NCBI GenBank assembly: GCA_002457295.1
Contig: NTKF01000002.1
Location: 1 to 64,000 of the forward strand
Direction: 5' to 3'
Source of the DNA: Flavobacteriales bacterium MED-G22
GTDB taxonomy: Bacteria > Bacteroidota > Bacteroidia > Flavobacteriales > Flavobacteriaceae
Length of the DNA stretch: 64,000 nucleotides
A program made the translations under genes and the position numbers. The notes beneath the pieces are model-generated. The model was not told where the DNA came from. It saw only the letters and a program-made list of their open reading frames with translations, and made no database searches. The number at the start of each line of letters is the position of its first letter. Positions within the stretch are counted from its first letter, which is position 1. Below are positions 1 through 8,500 of the stretch, piece by piece.

Positions 1-367
1 TTTTACCTTCGTGCATCAAACGAAGTAAATTACCGTAAGTACTCAAATTATTGAACCCATGATCGTGCACGCCTGTATGGCTTACATGGGGAGCCATTTT
101 ATCGACTGTGTTTTGTATCGATTGGGTAAGCGCTTTTTGATCGGCTGTGGCCTCAAATTGTAGTATTCCAGCACCAAACTGAAATCCGTGAGTCCATTCA
201 GTCCAACCTCTGGAAGTGTAAGTTCCATTTTAAGTAAATACTGGTGCGCCATTTTTTGGATCATAGTTGGCTTCTATTGCATGAATTTTTTTTGCAGAGA
301 GTTCCCAAAATTTGGTGAGTTTTTTTCTAAGTTCTTCAGGCTGTAAGTTATTTTGAATGGCAATCAT
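1..367 (-). pseudogene. GH88-like glycoside hydrolase, N-terminal part, broken by an in-frame stop
   Basis: Reading the minus strand from the ATG at 367 gives 45 residues, then a TAA stop at 230-232. The same frame then stays open to the left edge, so no frameshift is needed. Downstream of the stop the frame reads RGWTEWTHGFQFG and later HVSHTGVHDHGFNN. This resembles the W-T-D-G-F and H-H-D-x-G-F elements of the (alpha/alpha)6-barrel of GH88 unsaturated glucuronyl hydrolases, which act on lyase-released oligosaccharides from uronic-acid polysaccharides. The family is recalled from motif resemblance, not a search. The stop separates the first 45 residues from the conserved domain, so the gene is probably inactive unless translation restarts or a sequencing error is present. 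The remainder lies outside the window. Confidence 0.55.
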
Positions 368-398
368 ATACTATTTAAAATAATAATTTAAAACACTA

Positions 399-418
399 CG
401 TTAACGTTAACGAATATA
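399..418 (-). promoter_or_regulatory. 14-bp palindrome overlapping a promoter of the hydrolase remnant
   Basis: Bases 399-412 read CGTTAACGTTAACG, a perfect palindrome. On the minus strand the adjoining box TATATTCG (411-418) matches the Bacteroidota -7 consensus TAnnTTTG in all but one position, so transcription would start inside the palindrome, about 35 nt before the ATG at 367. Palindromes with a central CG are typical operators of LacI- or GntR-type regulators of sugar-use genes. That it acts as an operator is inference. Confidence 0.45.
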
Positions 419-645
419 GTATTTCTCCGATTCTCTTTCAACTTATTATAAGAATCATTTTGATTTTTGGCTTTTATCCAATTAGCCTAGTGTTAACTCT
501 GTGATTTGAATAAAGTGGAGTTATAATCCCATTCACATATATACAAATTCACTAAAACCATCCTAACAATCCCTACAAGGAAAATATTAGGTTAAGTTAA
601 CAAAAGTGATAAATTAGAGGAGATATGTGTAGTATCCATTGGCAT

Positions 646-670
646 GAAAAACCCTCCACTTGGGAGGGTA
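646..670 (-). terminator. Rho-independent terminator of the small exported protein gene
   Basis: On the minus strand ACCCTCC and GGAGGGT form a 7-bp G+C-rich stem around a short loop, followed by a run of T. It lies about 20 nt after the stop codon at 690. Confidence 0.75.
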
Positions 671-689
671 TAGATTTAGGTTAAATTAT

Positions 690-1112
690 TTATTCAAATT
701 GACTGGCTTCGAATTTTAAGGTTTTGTTTACCATATCAAGAATTCCTTTAGCTACTGTTTTCTTTCCATCAGTAACATTATCAAAAGTGTACAGTTCAAA
801 AATTTTACCATTTCTCTTCCAAATCCCTTGCAAGGATGCTCTGTTGAAATTTTCTCCTGCTTGAGTCCAAGCTAATCCAGTAAATTCTCCAGCGTCTTCT
901 GTTTCCATTTTATTAGTAAAAATGTAAGATAGATAAACTCTTCCATAACCTCCCCCGACATCACCTGAGACATTCACTTGGTTACTCTCTACACCTAGAG
1001 TTACTGAGTCAACCGTAAAGTCCGCTTTGAACTTATTTTTACCTAATGGTATGTCTTGACCAAAAGTAAGAACTGTAAAAAAAATAGCTGTTAAAAAAAA
1101 TACTTGTTTCAT
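690..1112 (-). CDS. small exported protein of unknown function
   Basis: 140 residues from the ATG at 1112. I prefer this start to one ten codons upstream because the protein then begins MKQVFFLTAIFFTVLTFGQ, a normal signal peptide with probable cleavage at FG/QD. The mature part (about 120 residues) is rich in beta-prone segments and has no cysteine. It carries a glycine-rich patch (GDVGGGYGRVY) and a segment LQGIWKRNGKIFELYTFDN, suggesting a small beta-barrel or sandwich that is periplasmic or secreted. I recognise no family. It is monocistronic: a terminator follows at 646-670, and its leader resembles that of the next gene upstream (1327-2193), so the two may share expression signals. Confidence 0.75.
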   Translation of the reverse strand: MKQVFFLTAIFFTVLTFGQDIPLGKNKFKADFTVDSVTLGVESNQVNVSGDVGGGYGRVYLSYIFTNKMETEDAGEFTGLAWTQAGENFNRASLQGIWKRNGKIFELYTFDNVTDGKKTVAKGILDMVNKTLKFEASQFE

Positions 1113-1326
1113 TTTTATCGATTTATGGTTAATAACCTTCAATATACAAATTTGTCCCTAAACTTATTGAAGATGAGTTACCGATGATTTAAAAGAAACC
1201 CTTTAGGATTAAGTAAGAGGGCGTCTATATAGCTGAATTAAAATCACTTAAAAATAAAAGAATCCCCATGACTTCACACTTCTTTGTTTATCTGTACTAA
1301 ATGAATTACGGCACTTCTCAAAAACG

Positions 1327-2193
1327 TTAATTTGTCCACCCCCCTATTAATTTTCGAGGTGAAATTCCGTATGCTTTAATTCGCTTTTCTAGGGCGTTGG
1401 AATAATTACCAATGAGTATGAAGGATTCAATAGTGAATTTATCCAAAAAGGGTTTCATATTAGGTCCATTCTCAAAGTTATTAGCATGTAAAATAGCTGC
1501 TTCAGAGTTTAAGTACTTCTCAATTAAGGTAATCTTTTTACCATCTGGAGAGAGATAGTACCCATAATCATAAGCTTCTTGTTCATTGACGCGCATGAAT
1601 TCAGTTAGCTGCTTCAAAAATGATTTAACCTCTTCAATACTATGCCCTTTATTTATGGATAATTCTAATACAAAACCCACCTTTTCGTTAGTGCCATTTT
1701 GACTTGCTCTCGCAGTGGCTTCTTTTTCAAAAGCGGTTAGATCAAAAAACTGATACTCTTCGCTAATTTTATCTTCCTCCCATTTGTAGCTGATATGAAA
1801 TGGGAAATTCACTTTTTGTCCAGTATATTTGCCTGTTGCGCTAAAAGTATTCCATATGGAACTCCATACTTTACCATTAGAATAGTAGTTGGTTTCTATT
1901 TCTGAACCGTCAGCATCTGCATCAACATTGTCAAATGAGATGTCATCAAAAAGATCGAGCATGTCTTTGACTCCAGTAATGAATTGATTTTTATTAAACT
2001 CCTGATTTTTCGAATTGATCATTTTCATTTCATTAGAAAAAACATCTTCCAAATAGTCAACTCTTTCAGCGGCAACCTCATCAAATATTTTCTGAATTAT
2101 TAAAGATTTTTCATCTGAAACTTCAATTCTTGAACCCGATTGGTCACAAGAGAAAACAATAATTAAACTAACGAATATGATTATTTTTTTCAT
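1327..2193 (-). CDS. lipoprotein with SnoaL/NTF2-like and monooxygenase-like halves
   Basis: 288 residues. A lipoprotein signal peptide ends in the lipobox VFSC (Cys16), so the protein should be lipid-anchored. Residues about 25-155 (KIFDEVAAERVDYLEDVFSN, then NGKVWSSIWNTFSATGKYTG, then DKISEEYQFFD) have the length and pattern of a SnoaL/NTF2-like fold. The rest (VGFVLELSINKGHSIEEVKSFL to the C-terminus, with ITLIEKYLNSEAAILHANNF) looks like a dimeric alpha/beta-barrel of the antibiotic-biosynthesis-monooxygenase type. Both assignments rest on pattern recognition and could be wrong. It stands alone between the small exported protein and tRNA-Leu. No substrate can be named. Confidence 0.65.
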   Translation of the reverse strand: MKKIIIFVSLIIVFSCDQSGSRIEVSDEKSLIIQKIFDEVAAERVDYLEDVFSNEMKMINSKNQEFNKNQFITGVKDMLDLFDDISFDNVDADADGSEIETNYYSNGKVWSSIWNTFSATGKYTGQKVNFPFHISYKWEEDKISEEYQFFDLTAFEKEATARASQNGTNEKVGFVLELSINKGHSIEEVKSFLKQLTEFMRVNEQEAYDYGYYLSPDGKKITLIEKYLNSEAAILHANNFENGPNMKPFLDKFTIESFILIGNYSNALEKRIKAYGISPRKLIGGWTN

Positions 2194-2443
2194 TTTAATT
2201 GATTTAAGGTTAATAATTCCTCTAAAATATAGAGTTTGGATTACATATCAAATCATAAACTGTTGTTTCAAAAGAAAATCCTTTTTCTAAAAACCCATGT
2301 CCTTTTTTTAGTATTGGGAATACCTAAGAAGTTTACGATTAGAAATTATCAATGAATTAGAAGGTTTGTCGCCAAGGCGTTGTTAATTGGGAACAAAAAA
2401 ATCCACAAAATCATGTAAAACAAGCAATTATGGATTTTATGTG

Positions 2444-2525
2444 TACCTTGGGTGGGAATCGAACCCACACTCCCGAAAGAACTGGATTTTGAATCCAGCG
2501 CGTCTACCAATTCCGCCACCAAGGC
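2444..2525 (-). tRNA. tRNA-Leu (anticodon CAA)
   Basis: The minus strand folds as a class II tRNA of 82 nt. The acceptor stem is GCCTTGG/CCAAGGT (first pair G-U wobble), the D-arm contains GGCGGAATTGGTAGACGC, the anticodon stem is CTGGA/TCCAG around TTCAAAA (anticodon CAA, reading UUG), there is a short variable stem, and the T-arm is GTGGGTTCGAATCCCAC. CCA is not encoded. A matching promoter box lies 7 nt upstream. Confidence 0.95.
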
Positions 2526-2532
2526 AGGGTGA

Positions 2533-2566
2533 CAAAAATACTAAAATATTGGTTTTTTTTAGCAAA
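2533..2566 (-). promoter_or_regulatory. promoter of tRNA-Leu
   Basis: The minus strand carries TATTTTTG (2533-2540), a perfect TAnnTTTG -7 box, preceded after 22 nt by TTTG (2563-2566) as the -33 element. Transcription would start close to the mature tRNA 5' end at 2525. Confidence 0.65.
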
Positions 2567-2577
2567 TAAATCTAAAG

Positions 2578-2609
2578 TTTAGTAACGGCAAAAATTATTC
2601 TTAAATTTG
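2578..2609 (+). promoter_or_regulatory. promoter of prs
   Basis: TAAATTTG (2602-2609) is a perfect -7 box, with TTTAG (2578-2582) as a weak -33 element 19 nt upstream. Transcription would begin near 2616. This excludes the TTG at 2607 as the start of prs and leaves the TTG at 2628 with a leader of only about 12 nt. Confidence 0.6.
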
Positions 2610-2627
2610 CCATTCAAAACACCAAAT

Positions 2628-3560
2628 TTGAAAACGCCAGTCAAGATTTTTAGTTGTACTCAAAGTATCGAATTGGCAAAAGAAATTGCAACTCAATTCG
2701 GAGCTCCCCTGGGTGAGGTCAATTTTTCTCGATATAGTGATGGTGAATTTCAACCTTCTTTTGAAGAATCTGTTCGAGGAGCTCGATTGTTTATCATTGG
2801 CTCTACCCACCCTTCCTCAGAAAATTTGATGGAAATGTTGCTTATGCTAGATGCTGCCAAAAGAGCATCAGCAAGACACATTACGGCAGTTATGCCCTAT
2901 TTTGGTTGGGCAAGGCAAGACAGAAAAGATAAGCCTCGTGTGCCTATTGGAGCTAAAATGATTGCTAAAATATTAGAAGCCGCAGGAGCAACAAGAATCA
3001 TCACCATGGATTTACACGCCGATCAAATTCAAGGCTTTTTTGAAAAGCCTGTTGACCATCTTTTTGCTTCTACCATTTTCCTACCTCATATCAAATCGCT
3101 TAACTTAAAAAATTTAACTATTGCTTCTCCAGACATGGGCGGATCTAAAAGAGCCTATGCCTATTCTAAGTTTCTACAAAGTGATGTGGTGATTTGCTAC
3201 AAACAGAGGGCCAAAGCCAACATAATCTCACATATGGAACTCATCGGTGATGTTACAGGTAGTGATGTTATTTTGGTAGACGACATGGTAGACACAGCCG
3301 GAACACTCACAAGAGCGGCAGATTTGATGATGGAGCGAGGAGCCCAATCTGTTCGAGCTATTTGTACCCATGCGCTCTTATCTGGTGATGCCTATGAGAA
3401 AATTGAAGCTTCAAAACTAGAATCTTTAATTGTTTCTAATTCTATTCCTCCAAAAAAAGCCCATCCTAAAGTAAAAGTATTATCTTGCGCCCCATTATTT
3501 GCTGAAGTAATGCACAATGTGCATTTTAATAAATCGATCAGCTCAAAATTTATAATGTAA
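2628..3560 (+). CDS. prs: ribose-phosphate pyrophosphokinase
   Basis: 310 residues from the TTG at 2628. It makes phosphoribosyl pyrophosphate from ribose 5-phosphate and ATP for nucleotide, His, Trp and NAD synthesis in the cytoplasm. Two phosphoribosyltransferase-fold halves are visible. Signature segments include YSDGEFQPSFEESVRG, MPYFGWARQDRK, the metal-binding region TMDLHADQIQGFF and the PRPP-binding loop VDDMVDTAGTLTRAAD (about residues 215-230). There is no ATG in the N-terminal region. The -7 box at 2602-2609 overlaps an earlier TTG, so the start at 2628 (KTPVKIFSCTQS) is preferred. The gene for L25 follows after 15 nt, presumably in the same operon; this pairing with pth is common in Bacteroidota. 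Confidence 0.95.
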   Translation: MKTPVKIFSCTQSIELAKEIATQFGAPLGEVNFSRYSDGEFQPSFEESVRGARLFIIGSTHPSSENLMEMLLMLDAAKRASARHITAVMPYFGWARQDRKDKPRVPIGAKMIAKILEAAGATRIITMDLHADQIQGFFEKPVDHLFASTIFLPHIKSLNLKNLTIASPDMGGSKRAYAYSKFLQSDVVICYKQRAKANIISHMELIGDVTGSDVILVDDMVDTAGTLTRAADLMMERGAQSVRAICTHALLSGDAYEKIEASKLESLIVSNSIPPKKAHPKVKVLSCAPLFAEVMHNVHFNKSISSKFIM

Positions 3561-3575
3561 TTTAACGTAGAAATA

Positions 3576-4223
3576 ATGAAATCTATCACAATCAATGGAT
3601 CTAAAAGAGAAAGCGTAGGCAAGGTTGCTACCAAGGCCTTACGTAATGCTGGACAGGTTCCGTGTGTGCTTTATGGGGGCGATACGCCACTTCACTTTGC
3701 TGCACCTGAACTTGATTTCAGTAAGCTAGTTTACACACCCAATGCACATACCGTGGTGATCAATCTTAGTGACGGAACAAAAGTGGATGCTATATTGCAA
3801 GACATTCAATTCCATCCTGTAAATGATAAAATTCTTCATATTGACTTTTATCAGCTTTTCGAAGACAAAGAAATTTCGCTTAATATTCCTGTTAAAGTTG
3901 AAGGAACAGCGCCTGGGGTAATCAACAGTGGGGGAGTTTTAAGTTTAAACAAACGTAAGCTCAGAGTGAAGGCTCTTCCAAAAAATCTTCCTGATTTTAT
4001 TGTAGCAAACATCTCAGCATTAGAATTAGGAAGCAAACTCTACACTGCCGATTTAGAAAGTGACCTTTTTTCTTTTATGCATCCTGACAATACAGTGGTA
4101 TGTCAAGTGAGAACCTCAAGAGTCTCCAAGAGTATGCTACCCGAAGATGAAACTGATGAAACTGCAGCTGAAGATGGAGCAGTGGAGGCATCTCAAGAAA
4201 CTCCAGCAGAAGAGGCAAACTGA
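3576..4223 (+). CDS. rplY: 50S ribosomal protein L25 (Ctc form)
   Basis: 215 residues. It binds 5S rRNA in the large ribosomal subunit. The N-terminal L25 domain (about 1-90: [28 protein letters not shown]) is followed by the beta-rich C-terminal TL5/Ctc domain (about 95-185, from [18 protein letters not shown]), so this is the long form rather than the short E. coli-like one. The last 30 residues are an acidic, low-complexity tail ([24 protein letters not shown]) of the kind seen in many Bacteroidota. It follows prs by 15 nt and is ended by a strong hairpin at 4251-4280. Confidence 0.95.
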   Translation: MKSITINGSKRESVGKVATKALRNAGQVPCVLYGGDTPLHFAAPELDFSKLVYTPNAHTVVINLSDGTKVDAILQDIQFHPVNDKILHIDFYQLFEDKEISLNIPVKVEGTAPGVINSGGVLSLNKRKLRVKALPKNLPDFIVANISALELGSKLYTADLESDLFSFMHPDNTVVCQVRTSRVSKSMLPEDETDETAAEDGAVEASQETPAEEAN

Positions 4224-4250
4224 TAGACATGTTTAGTTGCTGAACTTCCA

Positions 4251-4280
4251 GAGCGCCCTATTTTTAGGGGCGCTTTTTTT
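4251..4280 (+). terminator. Rho-independent terminator after rplY
   Basis: GAGCGCCC and GGGGCGCT (one wobble or offset pair allowed) form a G+C-rich stem around TATTTTTA, followed by a run of seven to eight T. It ends the prs-rplY transcript. The next gene, pth, starts 12 nt later. Confidence 0.85.
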
Positions 4281-4291
4281 ATTTTAGCGAA

Positions 4292-4909
4292 ATGAAATCG
4301 TGGTTAAAAAAATTTTTGAACAAAAAACCAACCCCCTTAGCTATGCATAAATTTCTTATTGTAGGGCTTGGAAATATTGGCCAATCGTATGAAAACACGA
4401 GACATAATATTGGATTTAGCATTTTAGATTACGTAGCCAAAGAACAAGAATTTGAGTTTACCGTAGAAAAATACGCTACTGTTGGAAAAACTAAAATTAA
4501 AGGCAAACAAATGGTTTGTATTAAACCCTCTACTCTGATGAACCGAAGTGGAAAAGCAGTTCGCTATTGGGCATTAAAAGAAAATATTCCTCTTGAAAAT
4601 ATCTTAATATTGACAGATGATTTACACCTCCCCTTTGGCACTCTTAGACTTCGAACAAAAGGAAGCGCAGCAGGGCATAATGGATTGAAAGACATAGAAG
4701 CTCAACTAAACACGCCCAACTATGCAAGGTTGCGCTTTGGAATTGGTCAGGAGTCCAAAATTTTCAATCAAGTTGACTTTGTCTTAGGACATTGGGAAAA
4801 AGAGGAAATGGAAATGCTCACTGAAAGACTGCAAAAAACAAAAGATATTATTCATTCTTATTGTCTTCAAGGTGCGCAAAACACAATGAATCAGTTTAAT
4901 GGGACATAA
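4292..4909 (+). CDS. pth: peptidyl-tRNA hydrolase
   Basis: 205 residues. It releases peptides from peptidyl-tRNA that has dropped off ribosomes. The family motifs are in order: FLIVGLGNIG, then YENTRHNIGF with the catalytic His38, MNRSGKAV with the substrate-binding Asn, TDDLHLPFG with the catalytic-site Asp, and GSAAGHNGLKDIE. The first 18 residues (lysine-rich MKSWLKKFLNKK) extend beyond the bacterial core. They are common in flavobacterial homologues, but the Met at residue 18 (HKFLIVGLG) is an alternative start. The gene lies immediately after the rplY terminator and converges with the lipoprotein gene at 4912-5586, with only two bases between their stops. Confidence 0.95.
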   Translation: MKSWLKKFLNKKPTPLAMHKFLIVGLGNIGQSYENTRHNIGFSILDYVAKEQEFEFTVEKYATVGKTKIKGKQMVCIKPSTLMNRSGKAVRYWALKENIPLENILILTDDLHLPFGTLRLRTKGSAAGHNGLKDIEAQLNTPNYARLRFGIGQESKIFNQVDFVLGHWEKEEMEMLTERLQKTKDIIHSYCLQGAQNTMNQFNGT

Positions 4910-4911
4910 AC

Positions 4912-5586
4912 CTATTCTGTGGTAAACTCTCTTATAAGAGATTCTGAAGAATTACCTTCTCTATCCACTGTAATAACTTGCCAAAAATAGGTGGTGCCTG
5001 ACACAAGTTGTTGCTCGCTTTCTCTCTGAGTTATATTTTCAGCCACTACTGAAATAGTCTCCTCTTCAGTACCCACATACAAATCATAGTGAGCTATGTC
5101 ATTGTCTAGGTCGCTTCCCTCCCATTCAAAAGTTATAGTATTATTTAACAGAGAAACCACTGCATTTTCTTCAGGAAATTCTAAGGCGGCTGGAAAAGGG
5201 GCATGTTTTTGCTCTGTCTCACCCTCTAAATAAAAATACCTAACTTCACTTTTAGAGGTTATATCTGAGGCTTCAGATCTTGAAATTACCCACCAACTGT
5301 AAGAAGAACCACGTTGTAAAATTTGGTTTAAACTGGTTAAAAGAGTGGTTCTTCGAATTAAAATTCCAGTGCTTTGATTGCGAATAACCAATTCATAATC
5401 ATCTGTATGAAGAGCAGTACTCCACAAAAAACTCACCTGACTTTCATTGTTATTAATTTTATCTGCGGTAGAACAATTGTCAAGATTTACAGGCGCCAAC
5501 AATTGAGCGGCAATAGGCTCTGGAATTGGATCTGGTTTGCAAGACCATAGAGAGAATAACAAAAAAATTATTGCGGCTTTTCTCAT
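4912..5586 (-). CDS. lipoprotein with two fibronectin type III-like domains
   Basis: 224 residues. The signal peptide ends in the lipobox LWSC (Cys16). Two repeats with fibronectin III character follow. The first covers about 30-125 (LLAPVNLDNC, FLWSTALHTDDYELVIRN, SSYSWWVISRSE). The second covers about 130-222 (FPEENAVVSLLNNTITFEWE, HYDLYVGTEEE, GTTYFWQVITVDREGN). The W-x-V motif near the end of each repeat is typical of domains found in Bacteroidota surface proteins. Its ATG overlaps the TGA of the upstream metalloprotease (ATGA), so the two are translationally coupled. An accessory or anchoring role for the protease is inferred from that coupling only. Confidence 0.8.
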   Translation of the reverse strand: MRKAAIIFLLFSLWSCKPDPIPEPIAAQLLAPVNLDNCSTADKINNNESQVSFLWSTALHTDDYELVIRNQSTGILIRRTTLLTSLNQILQRGSSYSWWVISRSEASDITSKSEVRYFYLEGETEQKHAPFPAALEFPEENAVVSLLNNTITFEWEGSDLDNDIAHYDLYVGTEEETISVVAENITQRESEQQLVSGTTYFWQVITVDREGNSSESLIREFTTE

Positions 5587-8500
5587 TCCTTAATCAATTT
5601 TAACTGGGTTTGGTATGTTGGATATTTAACTAAGATCAAATACAATCCAGGGGAAAGATGTGTCACAGGAACTTGAACTTCAGGAGAATTAGTTTTCTCA
5701 ATTTGTTTTTGCCATATGAGGTTGCCAGAAGTATCAAAAAGACGAATGTTTTCAGCTTTTGATCTTTCAGGTAAAAGTACACTAGCACTTCTTTGCGCAG
5801 GATTGGGAAACACAGACACTTCACTTTCTCTTGCAATCCATGTTTCAAAACTACCTTGACAACGCAAAGCTGTTTTAACTTCTAAGCGATTCCATTTTTG
5901 TGTTAATGGAAAATTTATTTTCTCTTTTGACGCTCCGACCTCATATTTTCTTCCATTCCAATTGATCATATATGAATCACTACCTTTAAGAAAAACAGTT
6001 ACTTCTTGCTCACTATTTTGGACTACAGCCTGAACTTCTAACTCCTCTGGTTCTCTAATTTGTACGTCATAACAATATTCAAAAGAAGTAAAATCATCAC
6101 TCGTCACACAAACTTCATAAAGTCCAGCTCCTAATCCAGTAAGCGTTCCGTCCTCATCTCCTGAAAAGCGAATAACCCTATCCACATTATTGGATCCTTT
6201 GATTGAGGCCAAATAGTCAAATTGAGCCAGAGCACTTAATGAGATGCTTCCATTAAATTTTCCAATACAACTCACATTGTTTTTTGAAAGGGTAATATTT
6301 TTTGCTGAAAAAACATCGCACGCATCGCCAATGCCATTATTGTCAATATCTGATTGATCTTGATTGGCCACCTCAGGACAATTGTCATTTTCGTCTAAAA
6401 TCGAATCTTCATCACTATTGGGTAACGTTATTCCTAACAAACAGAATTCTAACTCAAACAAATTCAAAGTGCCACTATCTTCAGAATAGGAATCTGTGAC
6501 TTCCAAAGTCCAATTTCCCAATGCACTTTTTCCATAAAATGATTTGAGACTTTCAACTGGAGTATATGATCCTTTAAAAGGAGCTGAAGCACCAAAAATA
6601 CTTTCAGAAGCTTCTGAATCAAAGAGGGTTTGTTCATAATTAGAATTGCTGCCTCCAAGTTGTCTGCTCAATAAAACAGGAGTGCCATCTGGGGCTACTA
6701 GAACTAAGGTCAAATCTTCTATCCAATTGTGTTCAACATCAATCTTAACGTTCACATCTTCAATAGGAAGATCATACCCTACTGGGATTGTAAAAGCAGT
6801 TGTTTGTGGCACATCAATAGTGGCATCAGCAATTGGTGAAGGTACATTCGAAGCCGAAAGAGTGACACATGAAAGTAAAGATGTTCTGAATGAATTACCC
6901 TCCGAAAAATCACCTACTCCACATTCATTATGTCCTTTAACTCTCCAATAATAAGATTTGTCTTCTTCCAACTGAATCTCATTAAATTCATTATCATAGA
7001 CCATAATTTCATGAATAATTTCTTGGAAATTAGCCTCTTCAGCTACTTGAAGGGTATAATAATCTACATTGACAGAAGGACTCCATCTAAAATTGGGAGT
7101 CAGGTTTGCCGCAAGAACGCCCTCATTTGGATAATACAGTTCTGGTGACGGAATTGATTCGGACCGAAGTGCAAGATCAAATTGAAAATCATAACTCAAC
7201 GATCCACTGTTGGCAAGGACTTCAAAATCAAAATCATTAGGGTCTAATGTCTGCAACCCACTAATAACAATTTTACCTCGAGTGTCTGAAATTCCATATA
7301 CTGCTTTCGAAAATGAAGCTGAAAGACCTTGAGGCAACTCATTTATTGTTAAGGCTATGGCATCATCATGTCCTGAAAACCGTTTAATTTCAAAATCATA
7401 CTCTACCTCATTTGAACTACAAATTTTCTGAGAAAAGGCATCAAAAGAAAGAACAAAATCTCTTGATTGTACTTCGATAAAGGCCTCATTTATGGCAAAA
7501 TAAATTGAATTATCAGCTTCTATTTTTATTCGCGCTCTTGAGAGGTCTAAGCTGGATGGCACAATAATATCTGCCTCACCGTCATTAGAGGTATTCGCTA
7601 ATAATAGGTAGGAATACGCTATACCCTCATTTTCAGAGAGATAAATGCTTATTGTTTCTGTTCCAATCGGAGCTTCAAAGGTATTCCCAACATCCCAGAG
7701 AATGCGCTGTTTCGTTCCTGCTTCCCACACAATGTTTCTGTCCCTTTGAGAGGTGATTTGAAAAGGACCAGAATTTTCAACTACTTCAATCTCAATTTCA
7801 TCCTGCCCCAATAGTGTTTGATTGTTTTGGGTTTCTCGAACAGTGAGACCCCAACGGAGCAGACGCCCCACATCAGAAACGGTTTCCCAATCTTGATTTA
7901 ATTGAGGATTAGTTTGAGTTAAATTACCCTTTAAAATTTGACTCATGTTGGGAATAAATCTACTGCGCTCGGAAGAAGGAGGGAGAGATCTAGCTTGAGG
8001 TCCAGTAGCGTTTTGAGGGCCAAAGTTGTCTTGAGTAACTCCTCCGCTATCCAGTTGCTCCCAACAATAGGTGACCGATTCATTTTCTAAAGGAGTTTGT
8101 GCTTTGAGCTCGTAGGCTGTTCCAGTAGGTATAAAATAATCAAGGCCTCCATTTGCAATGGGTGCAGTTGTTGTAATTGGAGAAGTAGATCCACAAGGCA
8201 GTTCAGCTACATATTCATTAATGTTCTGTAGACTATAGAAATGGAAATAGGCGTCACCATGTCTTTGCACATCGTCATTTCCAGAAATACCTGCATAGCC
8301 CATGATGGTTGTACCACTTCCTGGTTCAGCATTATAGCCAAATCCCTCCACCTGGAAAGCAAAGGTGTGATAAGCACCAAATTGATGTCCCAATTCATGA
8401 CCAAAATAGTCAAGATCAAAATAGTCATTGCGATATTCTGCCCCAAAAGGATCTTCAAAAGAATGGCTAGAAAAAGCACTCCCTTTTCTCCCTGAAACAC

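Larger units (their letters stand above)
368..689. other. intergenic stretch of about 320 nt without a gene
   Basis: No reading frame here looks like a gene on either strand. The stretch holds the palindromic promoter region of the hydrolase remnant (399-418) and the hairpin terminator of the small exported protein (646-670). Between about 420 and 645 I see only A+T-rich sequence without clear repeats or RNA structure. Confidence 0.6.

Noticed and set aside
82..264. 60-residue frame on the minus strand beginning inside the hydrolase remnant
   Set aside because: It is out of frame with the conserved GH88-like reading (RGWTEW, HDHGF) and has no features of its own.
2387..2569. 60-residue plus-strand frame
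   Set aside because: It is antisense to tRNA-Leu; its middle is the complement of the tRNA arms.
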